A DNA stretch of 64,000 nucleotides from Clostridia bacterium (GCA_017427285.1 JAFRTE010000044.1:16782-80781); one strand, 5' to 3'; counted from the first letter of the stretch, positions 50,764-59,426 are shown. The notes: a model not told the origin generated them from the letters alone. Translations and numbers: made by a program.

Positions 50764-51213
50764 TTATCGGATTTTTTTTGCTCTTTCTTCACCGAGCATT
50801 TTATACAGAATCTTATACAGATCCGTCGCTTCATTCTCAGTCAGATGAAATTCACGGGCTATACATTCCGGTATACCGATCGCATCGTCTTTAAGCCTCT
50901 CGCCCGCTTCTGTCAGCGTGATTGCTAGATTACGCTCATCTGACGGATCTTTTTCTTTTTTGATATATCCTTTGACCTCAAGTTTTTTTAAAAGCGGCGT
51001 AACCGTGTTTGATTTGAGACACAGAGCTTCGCAGAGAAGTTTCTCGTTTACATGTTTTTTCTCCCACATCACCATCATTACTATATACTGAGTATATGTC
51101 AGATCAAGTCTGTCAAGCAGAGGAGCGTATTTTCTCGTTATCATATTGGATACCGCGTAAAGCGGGAAACAAAGCTGATTTTCAAGTCGCAGAGCCGCAT
51201 ATTTGTCGTTCAT
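50764..51213 (-). CDS. MarR family transcriptional regulator
   Basis: A 149-residue winged-helix repressor. The MarR core has the region RKYAPLLDRLDLTYTQYIVMMV, the recognition helix LCLKSNTVTPLLKKLEVKG and the wing DERNLAITLTEAGERL. It heads an operon with nitroreductase, radical SAM and flavodoxin genes. Two palindromic sites (51234-51249 and 51262-51275) lie over and next to its promoter, which strongly suggests autoregulation. Confidence 0.92.
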   Translation of the reverse strand: MNDKYAALRLENQLCFPLYAVSNMITRKYAPLLDRLDLTYTQYIVMMVMWEKKHVNEKLLCEALCLKSNTVTPLLKKLEVKGYIKKEKDPSDERNLAITLTEAGERLKDDAIGIPECIAREFHLTENEATDLYKILYKMLGEERAKKIR

Positions 51214-51233
51214 CGGTCTTTTACCTCAAAAAT

Positions 51234-51286
51234 ATATCGCACGCGATATTTTTTTGTATTATATCACATGCGATTTAATTTATCAA
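51234..51286 (-). promoter_or_regulatory. marR promoter with two tandem palindromic operators
   Basis: On the minus strand TTGATA (51281-51286), 17 bases and TATAAT (51258-51263). The + strand site ATATCGCACGCGATAT (51234-51249) is a palindrome apart from its two central bases. The related TATCACATGCGATT (51262-51275) lies in the -35/-10 spacer. Their starts are 27 bases apart. Confidence 0.85.
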
Positions 51287-51342
51287 GTGGAAATAAACGT
51301 ATTTTTATGAACATTTTTCATCTCTTTTGCGGCCGATATCCT

Positions 51343-51969
51343 TCATCTGCCGCTCCCGAGATGAAATTTGCTTTCCGTCCCTTCTTTAAGCCTTTTTATA
51401 TTCTCCCTGTGCCGTATTACCATAAAAACAACGCAGGCTGCATATATCGCAGCTGCAGGGATATTGCATTTAAAAACAAACAACACCGCCGCGCCGACCG
51501 TCAGGGCGCACATGGTGGCAAGAGACATATACTTTACGGTCAGAAGCAGCGCCGTCATTAAGGCAAAAGCTATTATCCCCGCTCGCCAGTCCAGTACGAA
51601 CAATTCCGACAGCAACACAAGAAAGCCCTTGCCTCCCTTAAATCCGTATTGGATCGGGAAGGAATGGCCGAGCATGACAAAAAGCCCGGTATACGCCGCG
51701 CCGAGCTGAAAGTCAAAGCCGAGATACTCAAACCATATACCGAACGCAAGGCACAGTATAGCGCCTTTTAGAAGATCGAAGGCGAACACGAACCATGCGT
51801 ATTTGTTCCCGTATATCCGCTTGAAATTGGTAAATCCCGGGTTGCCGCTTCCGCGATTTCGGATATCCTCATGATAGATCGCTTTTGAGAGCGTTACGGC
51901 AAGGTTTATTCCGCCGACGAACCAGCCGAGTATCGCAGCGATAAACCAAACGGCAATCTGCATAGGCAA
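51343..51969 (-). CDS. plsY: Glycerol-3-phosphate acyltransferase PlsY
   Basis: A 208-residue membrane enzyme that acylates glycerol-3-phosphate with acyl-phosphate, the first step of phospholipid synthesis in most Gram-positive bacteria. PlsY motifs are visible: GGINLAVTLSKAIYHEDIRNRGSGNPGFTN-like region, with the motif-1 SGNPGFTN, then GHSFPIQYGFKGGKG for motif 2. It has five hydrophobic segments. It is the last gene of a hydrolase/FakB/FakA/PlsY operon, 7 bases after the FakA-like gene, so donor and acceptor enzymes are co-produced. Confidence 0.93.
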   Translation of the reverse strand: MPMQIAVWFIAAILGWFVGGINLAVTLSKAIYHEDIRNRGSGNPGFTNFKRIYGNKYAWFVFAFDLLKGAILCLAFGIWFEYLGFDFQLGAAYTGLFVMLGHSFPIQYGFKGGKGFLVLLSELFVLDWRAGIIAFALMTALLLTVKYMSLATMCALTVGAAVLFVFKCNIPAAAIYAACVVFMVIRHRENIKRLKEGTESKFHLGSGR

Positions 51970-51976
51970 TTTCTCC

Positions 51977-53620
51977 TTATTCGATGATCAGAATATAACT
52001 GTATATCTCCTGTCCTCCGTCGATAACGAACACCTCGCATCCGGGGTTGGCTTTGCGGATATGAGACGCGATCTCCCGCGCCTCCGATTCTTCGGAATCG
52101 GCGCCCCTGACAATAATGCAGATCTCATGATCGGTAAAATCCAGCCGATCTGCGAGCATACAGGCGGTATCCATGCGATCGTTGTCGGCCGAAACGATCT
52201 CCTTTCCCACAAACCCGATATATTGCCCTTTTCGAAGGAAAAATCCGTCCGTTTCCGTACTGCGTGTACACCGTGATACCTCGGCAGTCACAACGCCTTT
52301 CATAGCGTCGGTCATTTCGCGCTCGATCTCGTCTGCGTTGCCTGACTCGGTATCGAGCATGGTCAGCACCGCGTAGCAATCTCCGATCGAACGGCTTTCT
52401 ATCACGCGGATATCGGAGCCGGAATACATCTTTGCCGCCTGCTTTGCGGTCAGAATCACATTGCCGTTGTTGGGCAAAACGAATACGGTATCCGCATGCA
52501 CACGTTCAAATGCTTCGATAAAATCATTTGCGGACGGATTCATGCTTTGTCCGCCCTCTACGATACAGTCCGCGCCCATTTCTCCGAACGTCTGTTTGAT
52601 CCCTTCGCCAGAAGCTACCGCAACGATCGCAAACGTTTTCCGCTCCGTATTCTGAAGCGCTTTACTGTCGGAGGGGAGATTGTTATGCTGCAGCGACATA
52701 TTTTCGATCTTGACCGTAAGATATTCGCCGTACCGTTGGCAGAATTCCAGCACCTTGTAAGGCGTTTTCGTATGTACGTGAATCTTGACGATGCTCCCGC
52801 TCCTGAAGCAGACGACGGAGTCTCCTGCCGACTGTAAATAATCCTTTATTACGTCGATATCAAACTGTTCAAGATCTGTTTTTGCCCTCTGCAGCCGCAA
52901 AAGCAGTTCCGTACAGTATCCGTATGTCAGTACGCTGTCTTCGTTGAACCGATCGAGATCGAGACCTGTTGCGGACGCAGGCGCAATATGCGTTTCATAT
53001 TCCGGCAAAACGTCGTCATTCAGAGCCGCCGCCGCGCCCTCGATGATATAGACAAGTCCGGCGCCGCCGGAATCGACTACGCTCGCTTTCTTCAGTATGG
53101 GCAGCATGTTCGGCGTTTCGCGCAAAGTTTCGTTCGCCTGATACAGGAAGTCAGACAGATATTCGCTCACGCCTTCGTGATGACGGTTCGCGGCGTATTC
53201 CGACGCTTCCCTTGCAACCGTAAGGATAGTCCCTTCCACCGGATCCATTACGGAAGCATACGCATGTTTTACTCCGCGGCGAAAGGCCGATGCGGTATCG
53301 TTTGCGTCTGCCTCGATCTTCCCCTCGAGCTCTTCGGCGAGTCCGTCAAAAAACTGCGACAGGATAACGCCTGAATTGCCTCTTGCGGAAAGCAGCATCC
53401 CGTCGGCAGCGCGTCGGGAAAAAGAGCCGATCCCTTCGTCTTTCAGAGGATCGGCGATCATAGCGCCCTGCATGGTAAGGAGCATATTGCTGCCAGTGTC
53501 TCCGTCGGGGATAGGAAAAACGTTCAGATCATTGACCTCGTTTGCGTGAGCGCTCAGATTATTTGCGCCTGCGCGAATCAGTTTGGCAAAAAGAAAACTG
53601 TCAATATATTGACTTTCCAT
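51977..53620 (-). CDS. fakA: Fatty acid kinase ATP-binding subunit FakA (DAK2/YloV)
   Basis: A 547-residue cytoplasmic protein with an N-terminal DAK phosphatase-like (DAK2) domain: NVFPIPDGDTGSNMLLTMQG near residue 33 and the ARGNSGVILSQFFDG segment. Central and C-terminal FakA domains follow, including the GGQSMNPSANDF stretch. FakA phosphorylates the fatty acid carried by FakB, giving acyl-phosphate for PlsY. Its neighbours are a DegV/FakB-type gene 3 bases upstream and plsY 7 bases downstream, which fits the pathway exactly. Confidence 0.92.
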   Translation of the reverse strand: MESQYIDSFLFAKLIRAGANNLSAHANEVNDLNVFPIPDGDTGSNMLLTMQGAMIADPLKDEGIGSFSRRAADGMLLSARGNSGVILSQFFDGLAEELEGKIEADANDTASAFRRGVKHAYASVMDPVEGTILTVAREASEYAANRHHEGVSEYLSDFLYQANETLRETPNMLPILKKASVVDSGGAGLVYIIEGAAAALNDDVLPEYETHIAPASATGLDLDRFNEDSVLTYGYCTELLLRLQRAKTDLEQFDIDVIKDYLQSAGDSVVCFRSGSIVKIHVHTKTPYKVLEFCQRYGEYLTVKIENMSLQHNNLPSDSKALQNTERKTFAIVAVASGEGIKQTFGEMGADCIVEGGQSMNPSANDFIEAFERVHADTVFVLPNNGNVILTAKQAAKMYSGSDIRVIESRSIGDCYAVLTMLDTESGNADEIEREMTDAMKGVVTAEVSRCTRSTETDGFFLRKGQYIGFVGKEIVSADNDRMDTACMLADRLDFTDHEICIIVRGADSEESEAREIASHIRKANPGCEVFVIDGGQEIYSYILIIE

Positions 53621-53623
53621 CTC

Positions 53624-54520
53624 TTATTTTTCTCCGATCCTGAAGGTCTGTTCGTCGCCGAACGCAAATACGGCGACTGCGTCCGGACCGATGGATGCGC
53701 CGATAATCGGTCCGATATATCCCGTATAGATATCTTTGCACGGGATCCTGCGGTGTATCATTTCCTTTAATTCGTCTATTTCTTCCCGATTACAGTCGGC
53801 ATGCGCCAGATAAACCGTCTGTTTTTCCGCCTCTGTGATATGCTCTTGCAAAAGTGCGACGATTTCTGAAAGCGACGATAATCGCCCCTTGATTTTTTTG
53901 TATGCGGCCTGCTCGCCGTCTGCGTCTGCAACTATGATCGGTTTTACGCCCAGCAGATTGCCGAAGAAGGCGGAGGATGCTTTTATACGTCCCGCGCGTT
54001 TCAGATGATCCAGCGTGTTGACCGTGCAGAATTCATGCACATTGTTGAGCTTTGTGGAGATATAATCCGCCGTCTCATCCGCCGTGGTGCAGTTCTCGGC
54101 GAATTTCGCCGCTTCAATAGCGAGCATCCCTATCCCCATACTTGCCCGCAGAGAGTTTATACAGCGGATCGTTGAACCCGGATATTCTTCCGTCAGCTTT
54201 TTTGCCAGCATCGACGCGGTGTTGACTGAGCCGGACTGTTTCAGCGAACATCCAATGTATACGATATCGCAGTCTTCGTCAAGATATTTGCGAAAAATGC
54301 GGTTGAATTCCTCAACGGGGACCTGCGTCGTTGTTATACGCCCGCCTTCGCGCATGATATTATAGAAATTATGTACGTCCTGCTCGTTCCATGCAAGATC
54401 TGCGGGGGCTGTCCTGCCTTCATAGACTGTATTCATCTGAGCGTAATCTATATGATAGCGCTCCATCAGTTCCGGCGTAAGATCGGAGCAGGAATCGGTA
54501 ATGATCTGTAGCTTTCTCAT
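53624..54520 (-). CDS. DegV family fatty acid-binding protein (FakB-like)
   Basis: A 298-residue DegV protein that holds one fatty acid. The N-terminal TDSCSDLTPELMERY begins the fold, the GRITTTQVP-like loop binds the carboxylate region (Thr/Ser), and SLRASMGIGML lies over the pocket. The start at 54520 is chosen because AGGAG lies 7 bases upstream and the DegV domain begins there; a longer frame to 54553 overlaps the hydrolase gene. With FakA and PlsY downstream it should act as FakB. Which fatty acid it prefers is not clear. Confidence 0.9.
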   Translation of the reverse strand: MRKLQIITDSCSDLTPELMERYHIDYAQMNTVYEGRTAPADLAWNEQDVHNFYNIMREGGRITTTQVPVEEFNRIFRKYLDEDCDIVYIGCSLKQSGSVNTASMLAKKLTEEYPGSTIRCINSLRASMGIGMLAIEAAKFAENCTTADETADYISTKLNNVHEFCTVNTLDHLKRAGRIKASSAFFGNLLGVKPIIVADADGEQAAYKKIKGRLSSLSEIVALLQEHITEAEKQTVYLAHADCNREEIDELKEMIHRRIPCKDIYTGYIGPIIGASIGPDAVAVFAFGDEQTFRIGEK

Positions 54521-54549
54521 GGTGTAACTCCTGTTTTTATTATTTGGAT

Positions 54550-55533
54550 TCAAAAAGAGAATGTATCGTATTTTTCCCAGAACTCTTTCAGTAAGTTCTC
54601 GTATTTCTCCCGCTCAACGAAATAGCTCAATCCGTGATCGGCTCCGGGAACGATCAGAAGTTCTTTGGGCGCATGACAGATTTTGTAATTTTCATAGGTC
54701 ATGGTCACGGGGACGAACGTGTCGTCTGCCCCGTGGACAAACAATACCGGCCGCGTATTATATTTCAGCGCATCAAACGTGGAATAATCGTCCGAACGGT
54801 ATTGGATCCTTTGTTTGCAAAGGTCATCGATGACCCTCTGGCGAACTTTATAGGAAAGGTGCATATTATCCTCGCAAACGTGCTGCCAGATCGCCTTTGC
54901 GGAGGTAAAGCCGCAATCGGCCACAATTCCGTGGACATTTTCGGGAAGATCCAGTCCGGACGCCATCAAAACCGTTGTTGCGCCCATTGATACGCCTACA
55001 AGATATACGGGCAAAGCTCCTCCCGTCCGGCCGTTTACCCAATCAATCCAGTCAAGGCAGTCGTAACGTTCCACCATTCCGAATCCCATATATCCGCCGC
55101 CGCTTTCACCCTGTCCGCGCTGCTCCGCAAACAGTACGCTGCATTTATTGTCAAACAGAAAATCCGCGATTGCGCCGAAGTCCCACGCCCATGTCGAACG
55201 CCAGCCGTGCATCGCTATCAGAACTCGTTCGGCGTCATCGCGGCCGAACCAATGTCCTATCAGCTTCGTTCCGTCGCGGCTTTCCATCTCCACACGCTCG
55301 TGATCTTTTTTTTCCAGCTCTTCAGCCAGACGCAGAGCGACAGCGTATGCTTCTGTTTCCTTGAAAGTCCCCGTAATGCGGCGTTTTGCTTTCTGCATAA
55401 CCTTCGGTTCCTCACGGTCAAGCGCCTCTTCCAGCAAAGTTTTTGTTATTATATATGAAACGCCTGCCGTTACCGCTGCGGCAGCTGCTGTAAAGCCTAC
55501 TCCGGCAGCGATTATTTTTGCTCTGTCTGTCAT
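54550..55533 (-). CDS. Membrane-anchored alpha/beta hydrolase
   Basis: A 327-residue protein with one N-terminal membrane segment (residues 9-33) and an alpha/beta hydrolase domain. The oxyanion loop is AMHGWRSTW, the nucleophile elbow is VGVSMGATTV, and the acid and base are in VHGADDTFVP and PGADHGLSYF. It resembles the YqkD/YtxM type of predicted lipase or esterase. As the first gene before fakB, fakA and plsY, it may free fatty acids for the kinase, but this is inference. Confidence 0.87.
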   Translation of the reverse strand: MTDRAKIIAAGVGFTAAAAAVTAGVSYIITKTLLEEALDREEPKVMQKAKRRITGTFKETEAYAVALRLAEELEKKDHERVEMESRDGTKLIGHWFGRDDAERVLIAMHGWRSTWAWDFGAIADFLFDNKCSVLFAEQRGQGESGGGYMGFGMVERYDCLDWIDWVNGRTGGALPVYLVGVSMGATTVLMASGLDLPENVHGIVADCGFTSAKAIWQHVCEDNMHLSYKVRQRVIDDLCKQRIQYRSDDYSTFDALKYNTRPVLFVHGADDTFVPVTMTYENYKICHAPKELLIVPGADHGLSYFVEREKYENLLKEFWEKYDTFSF

Positions 55534-55600
55534 AGCTGTATTCCTTTCATCCGTATACTTTCGTGTTTTCCGTAAATTTTGTTCAACGTCTCGCTGTATT

Positions 55601-56389
55601 TCAGTTCAGCAATTCCGCTTCAGCGCTTTTCAGGTGTGTAAAGGGCGAATGCCTGCCACGATCAAGCAGAACGTACAGCGAAACTAGCAAAGCTCCTGCG
55701 GTTTCCACCATCATATCCTGTATGGTATCGTGAAGCCCTATGTCAATATATCCGGCTTCTGGCAATGTGACTCCGTTGACCGAAACTTCATTTATATCCG
55801 ATATGTGGCCGCTGACGCCCGGTTCGTCGCTCAACAAGTATGAGTGCATATCCTTTACAACGGTGTCGTGCTGCATATCCGTGCCGAGCAGAGTGTCGCA
55901 GCTGTATTCCGTAAATTCCCAGAAAACGGACAGCGTGACCGAAAAACAAAGCGCAAAAATCACGGCGGCGAAAAGCCGGTTTTTATCTCCCGTGAGCATA
56001 CGGAAAAGAAATAATCCGAAAAGGGCAAATACTATTCCGCCGCAGATGTGAAGCAGCTTGTCCCACCAGTTTGTGATATAATAGAGTTTATAACATTCTC
56101 CCAGCATAGGAGAAAGAGCGTAAAGCTCTCCGAAGATAAACATCGGCATGTTCATTTTGCATGAAAACAGCAGTTCGGCGATGATCGGAAGCCACACCAT
56201 CCCAAAAGAACCTACGCACATTGCAAGGTGGGTATATTCCTTTTTTGTGATAAGTATAATCAATGTCAGCAAAACAAAAAACTCTCCGACGAGCACAGAG
56301 ACAAGCCTGCAGGTTTTTTCGTTTTTAGTAAGTGAACCTGTGTAAACCGCACTTCTGCATTCGTACCGAATACCGGCACAGTATTCCAT
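55601..56389 (-). CDS. DUF2238-like membrane protein
   Basis: A 262-residue membrane protein with about five or six hydrophobic segments. The conserved WDKLLHICGGIVFALFGLFL block and the later FWEFTEYSCDTLLGTDMQHD and GLHDTIQDMMVE blocks resemble the DUF2238/YjdF-type family. The start at 56389 is chosen because AGGTG lies upstream; the longer frame to 56527 is not supported. The function is unknown. It lies upstream of the hydrolase on the same strand, separated by 67 bases. Confidence 0.75.
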   Translation of the reverse strand: MEYCAGIRYECRSAVYTGSLTKNEKTCRLVSVLVGEFFVLLTLIILITKKEYTHLAMCVGSFGMVWLPIIAELLFSCKMNMPMFIFGELYALSPMLGECYKLYYITNWWDKLLHICGGIVFALFGLFLFRMLTGDKNRLFAAVIFALCFSVTLSVFWEFTEYSCDTLLGTDMQHDTVVKDMHSYLLSDEPGVSGHISDINEVSVNGVTLPEAGYIDIGLHDTIQDMMVETAGALLVSLYVLLDRGRHSPFTHLKSAEAELLN

Positions 56390-56782
56390 TGCTCTCAACA
56401 CCTTTCGATTTTTTTTAATTTTACAACCGGGAAATAAACTGAAAATAAACACGAAAAAAAATACAGACCGCAGTCCAAAGCAATCTGTAATTTCTGTTAT
56501 CGGTAGTTTTATATAAACAAAACGCAATTCTTTGATTATCGGTATTATTACCGGCGCTGAAGCGATAATGGCGAAAAAACAGTCTTTCGGGCCTTTTTAC
56601 CGTCACGCTCGTTATAAGCCGCGGTTTTCGGCATAAAATACACGGCATCTGTAAAAGATTATGCCGTGCTGTTCGGAATTTTCATTTTTACCTATTAAAA
56701 AACTTGATTTTTTCGGATAATGTGGTATAATCATATCAATAATGGGAGTTATTTGAAGCCGAAAAGGGAAGGGGAGGACGGT
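56390..56782. other. Intergenic region between divergent genes
   Basis: About 390 bases without a gene lie between the DUF2238-like gene (-) and the BNR gene (+). It holds the BNR promoter (56704-56731) and a perfect 8-bp hairpin CACGGCAT/ATGCCGTG (56641-56668). Nothing else was recognised. Confidence 0.5.
56704..56731 (+). promoter_or_regulatory. Promoter of the BNR protein gene
   Basis: TTGATT at 56704-56709, a 16-base spacer and TATAAT at 56726-56731. The leader carries GGGGAGG in front of the ATG at 56783. Confidence 0.75.
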
Positions 56783-57877
56783 ATGGTAAAATATCCGAAA
56801 ACACATAACGGCATAGTTCACAGAAACAGCGGGAGTTTTTTCCGCTACGATGGATGGCCCTCTGTCTGCAGAGATGATGAAGGAACTCTTTATACCGTTT
56901 ATTCCGGATTCAGAGCAGACCACATATGCCCTTTCGGAAAGACATGTCTGTGTCGGAGCTATGATAACGGAAATACATGGAGCTCTCCGATCGTGATCAA
57001 CGATACCTGGATGGACGACCGCGATGCGGGCATACTGTCTCTCGGCGGACGCAGACTTCTCGTTACGTGGTTTTGCCACAGCAGGGAAAAATATCTGAGC
57101 TGGAAAGCCGATCTTGTCAGAAGGTGGGCGGGCTCGGAAAGCGTCCTTGAACAGTACGGAACGCTTCGGCCCGACGAGTGCGAAGGCGGCTCTTTCATCC
57201 GCTTGTCCTCGGACGGAGGAGAAACGTGGGGCGAGACCGTCAGAGTACCCGTTTCGTCCCCGCACGGTCCCGTAATGAGGCGTGACGGCTCGCTTTTGTA
57301 TCTCGGCAAGGAGATGTACGTTCACGATGCTCCCGCGGCAGGCGAGAAAGCAGAAGATGACGTAATTATTGCCATGAAAAGCGGAGATTGCGGCAAAACG
57401 TGGCAAGAACTCGGCCGTGTTCCTCTTCCGGACGCCGAGGGCATCGTATGGGATCATCTTCATGAACCGCATGTTCTCGAGCTGCCCGACGGAAAGCTGA
57501 TAGGAATGATACGCGGTCATCATCCTTATCCGTCAATGATATATCAGACCGGGTCCGAAGACGGAGGAAAAACGTGGTCCGTTCCTGAAGTGTTTCCGTA
57601 TCACGGACTTCCTCCTCACATCATGAGACATTCCTCGGGAGCCGTAATAGTTACCTTCGGCCATCGGGAAGTGCCCTTCGGCGAGCAGGCGGCCGTAAGC
57701 TTCGACGACGGAAAAACATGGAAAGACCTTTATATCCTTCGGGACGATGCCGCAGACGCGGATCTCGGCTATCCCGCTACGGTGGAACTTGACGACGGCA
57801 GTCTTCTTACCGTATATTATCAGAGGGTGAAGGGCGACAGCTTTCCGTGTGTCCAGTATACGAAATGGTCGCTGTGA
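56783..57877 (+). CDS. Sialidase-like BNR/Asp-box repeat protein
   Basis: A 364-residue six-bladed propeller of the sialidase/BNR type. Five Asp-box motifs (S-x-D-x-G-x-T-W) are present: SYDNGNTW, SSDGGETW, SGDCGKTW, SEDGGKTW and SFDDGKTW. An N-terminal arginine region (GSFFRYDGWP) and other charged sites may form the active centre. No signal peptide is present, so it is probably cytoplasmic. The start at 56783 follows GGGGAGG; the frame to 56720 overlaps the promoter. Exo-sialidase activity is plausible but unproven. Confidence 0.87.
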   Translation: MVKYPKTHNGIVHRNSGSFFRYDGWPSVCRDDEGTLYTVYSGFRADHICPFGKTCLCRSYDNGNTWSSPIVINDTWMDDRDAGILSLGGRRLLVTWFCHSREKYLSWKADLVRRWAGSESVLEQYGTLRPDECEGGSFIRLSSDGGETWGETVRVPVSSPHGPVMRRDGSLLYLGKEMYVHDAPAAGEKAEDDVIIAMKSGDCGKTWQELGRVPLPDAEGIVWDHLHEPHVLELPDGKLIGMIRGHHPYPSMIYQTGSEDGGKTWSVPEVFPYHGLPPHIMRHSSGAVIVTFGHREVPFGEQAAVSFDDGKTWKDLYILRDDAADADLGYPATVELDDGSLLTVYYQRVKGDSFPCVQYTKWSL

Positions 57878-58107
57878 TTGCGTCCCGAAGAAAAAAACGC
57901 GTAAAGCAGTCTTTTTAGCGCATAGCTTTTTCAATGATTGCCGAAAGATCCGCTATTTCTCAATATTGCGCCGAGACCGATTTGCAGCGATCGGTATCGC
58001 CATTACTTTAAAAAAACTTTTTTTCATCATATTCGGTTATTGATTTTGACAAATTATTATGCTAAAATTTACGCAGAAAAATATTTTATTGCAAGGGAGT
58101 AAACAAT
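57878..58107 (+). promoter_or_regulatory. Gap holding the promoter of the DUF937 gene
   Basis: The only clear element is TTGATT (58040-58045), 17 bases and TAAAAT (58063-58068). It lies 39 bases before the ATG, which is preceded by AAGGGAG. No gene or terminator was found in the rest. Confidence 0.65.
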
Positions 58108-58710
58108 ATGAGCCTTCTTTCCACACTTCTCGGCGGTCTTTCCGATGACAACGCAGTAAATGCCGCCTCCCAAAAGACCGGCATATCCAAGGATGTTATC
58201 GGCGGACTTATCTCCGCAGCTGTTCCGCTTCTTATAAAGAAGCTTACGAGCAACGCGCAGTCTCAGCAGGGTGCGTCTTCGCTTCTCGGAGCGCTTTCCC
58301 AGCATACCGATACGACAAATATTGCCGAACAGATAGCTAATGCCGATACGCAGGACGGCGCCGCCATCATCGGCCATATCCTCGGTTCTGAGCAGGGCGC
58401 AGATATCGCGCAGCTCGCGCAGCAGTCCGGCATCAGCGAAAATCAGGTAAATTCCGTCCTTTCATCAATCGCCCCCGCTCTTATGAGTTCGCTTTCGGCA
58501 GCCAATACGGCAAACGTTCAGCAGGTTGCTCAGCAGGCTACGCAGCAGTCATCCGGCGGACTCGGTTCGATACTCGGAGGTCTGTTCGGCGGCTCGTCTT
58601 CATCTTCCGGCGCCGGAAGTCTTCTCGGTTCGCTCTTCGGAGGCGGAAAACAGGATGACGGCGACGACGGCAGCGAGCTTCTCGGCCTTCTGATGAACTC
58701 CATGAAGTAA
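58108..58710 (+). CDS. DUF937 (YidB-like) protein
   Basis: A 200-residue protein of the DUF937 family. A helical N-terminal part (NAASQKTGISKDVIGGLIS) is followed by a second similar helical repeat (QQSGISENQVNSVLSSIAP). The C-terminal 60 residues are low-complexity, rich in Gly, Ser and Asp, with three GSLFGG-like units. The domain is related to bacterial OmpA-accessory-type or YidB proteins with no known role. No signal peptide is present. Confidence 0.85.
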   Translation: MSLLSTLLGGLSDDNAVNAASQKTGISKDVIGGLISAAVPLLIKKLTSNAQSQQGASSLLGALSQHTDTTNIAEQIANADTQDGAAIIGHILGSEQGADIAQLAQQSGISENQVNSVLSSIAPALMSSLSAANTANVQQVAQQATQQSSGGLGSILGGLFGGSSSSSGAGSLLGSLFGGGKQDDGDDGSELLGLLMNSMK

Positions 58711-58768
58711 TCAAGCAAAGAACAAAAACGCCGGACATTTAACCTGTCACCATATTCGAATACCGTAA

Positions 58769-58815
58769 AAACCCCACCCTGACCGATACGCTGTATCAAA
58801 ATCAGAGTGGGGCTT
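58769..58815. repeat. Stem-loop repeat, copy 2
   Basis: CCCCAC and GTGGGG enclose CTGACCGATACGCTGTATC and AATCAGA. The order and the CCAC, GACCG, AATCAG and GTGG elements are the same as in copy 1 at 48279-48326. It also works as a terminator-like hairpin for the DUF937 gene. Confidence 0.6.
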
Positions 58816-58836
58816 CACTGTATACCGAGGCTTCCC

Positions 58837-58966
58837 ACCGCCGGTGACGGCAGTGTGGGTGCATAAAGATCTGCCTTATATCTGCTCAGCTTTTCCGTTC
58901 AATTAATCTGGGAGGTGTATTTTGTTCTTTCGCTCTCTAACCGCCGGTGATAGCAGTGTGGGAGCA
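58837..58966 (+). repeat. 27-bp imperfect direct repeat
   Basis: The sequence at 58837-58863 and the sequence at 58940-58966 match at 24 of 27 bases (both begin ACCGCCGGTGA and share GCAGTGTGGG). The left copy also folds as CCCAC/GTGGG with an inner GCCG/CGGC. The region ends in front of the truncated binding-protein gene. No open frame is visible between them. Confidence 0.65.
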
Positions 58967-58992
58967 CGCTCACTGTGCGATCATCTGAAGAA

Positions 58993-59360
58993 GTATGCTT
59001 TACTCCACATCCATACCCGTAAATGCAAAAGACCACGAAACCGCGGCGTTTATTCTGAGCGCAATGTATGAGCCTTTTGATGAATATAAAACAAAAGACG
59101 ATATCATCGAATATATGGCTACACAAACATTTTTTGATATCAGAGACGCGCGAGTATACGCAAACATACTCCAGAATACCGAATACGGTTTCTTCCTTGA
59201 GGGCGCACGCTCCGTAATTGAAGAAACTGTCGCGTCAAATTCCACGGTTGCCACACTCAGAGATCAGCATGAAGATCAGTATGAAGAAATCGCCGATAAA
59301 TATATTTCGCATCACTATTCCGCAAAGATCGCTCTTTACGGCGACGATACAAACGAATAA
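58993..59360 (+). pseudogene. 3' remnant of a solute-binding lipoprotein, paralogue 5
   Basis: Only the C-terminal 121 residues remain. They match the end of the lipoprotein at 23165-24568 closely: LYSTSIPVNAKD, ILSAMYEPFDEYKTKDD and YMATQTFFDIRDARVYAN are almost identical. There is no signal peptide, binding-site half or ribosome site. Upstream lies a repeat-bearing gap rather than the missing 5' part. A normal terminator follows at 59378-59405. Confidence 0.88.
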
Positions 59361-59377
59361 TTACAACCGAAATAATC

Positions 59378-59405
59378 AAGCCTCCGAAAAATCCGGAGGC
59401 TTTTT
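59378..59405. terminator. Bidirectional terminator
   Basis: AAGCCTCCG pairs with CGGAGGCTT, with a T-run on + and A/T-rich sequence on -. It separates the gene remnant from the third FtsX-type gene. Confidence 0.82.
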
Positions 59406-59426
59406 ATGTTATAAAAATCTTTTATG

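Noticed and set aside
56612..57523. 303-residue minus-strand open frame across the BNR gene
   Set aside because: The opposite strand has five intact Asp-boxes and a promoter; this frame has no recognisable motif or ribosome site.
58046..58068. TTGACA before the DUF937 gene
   Set aside because: Its spacing to TAAAAT is 11 bases. The overlapping TTGATT has 17-base spacing and was preferred.
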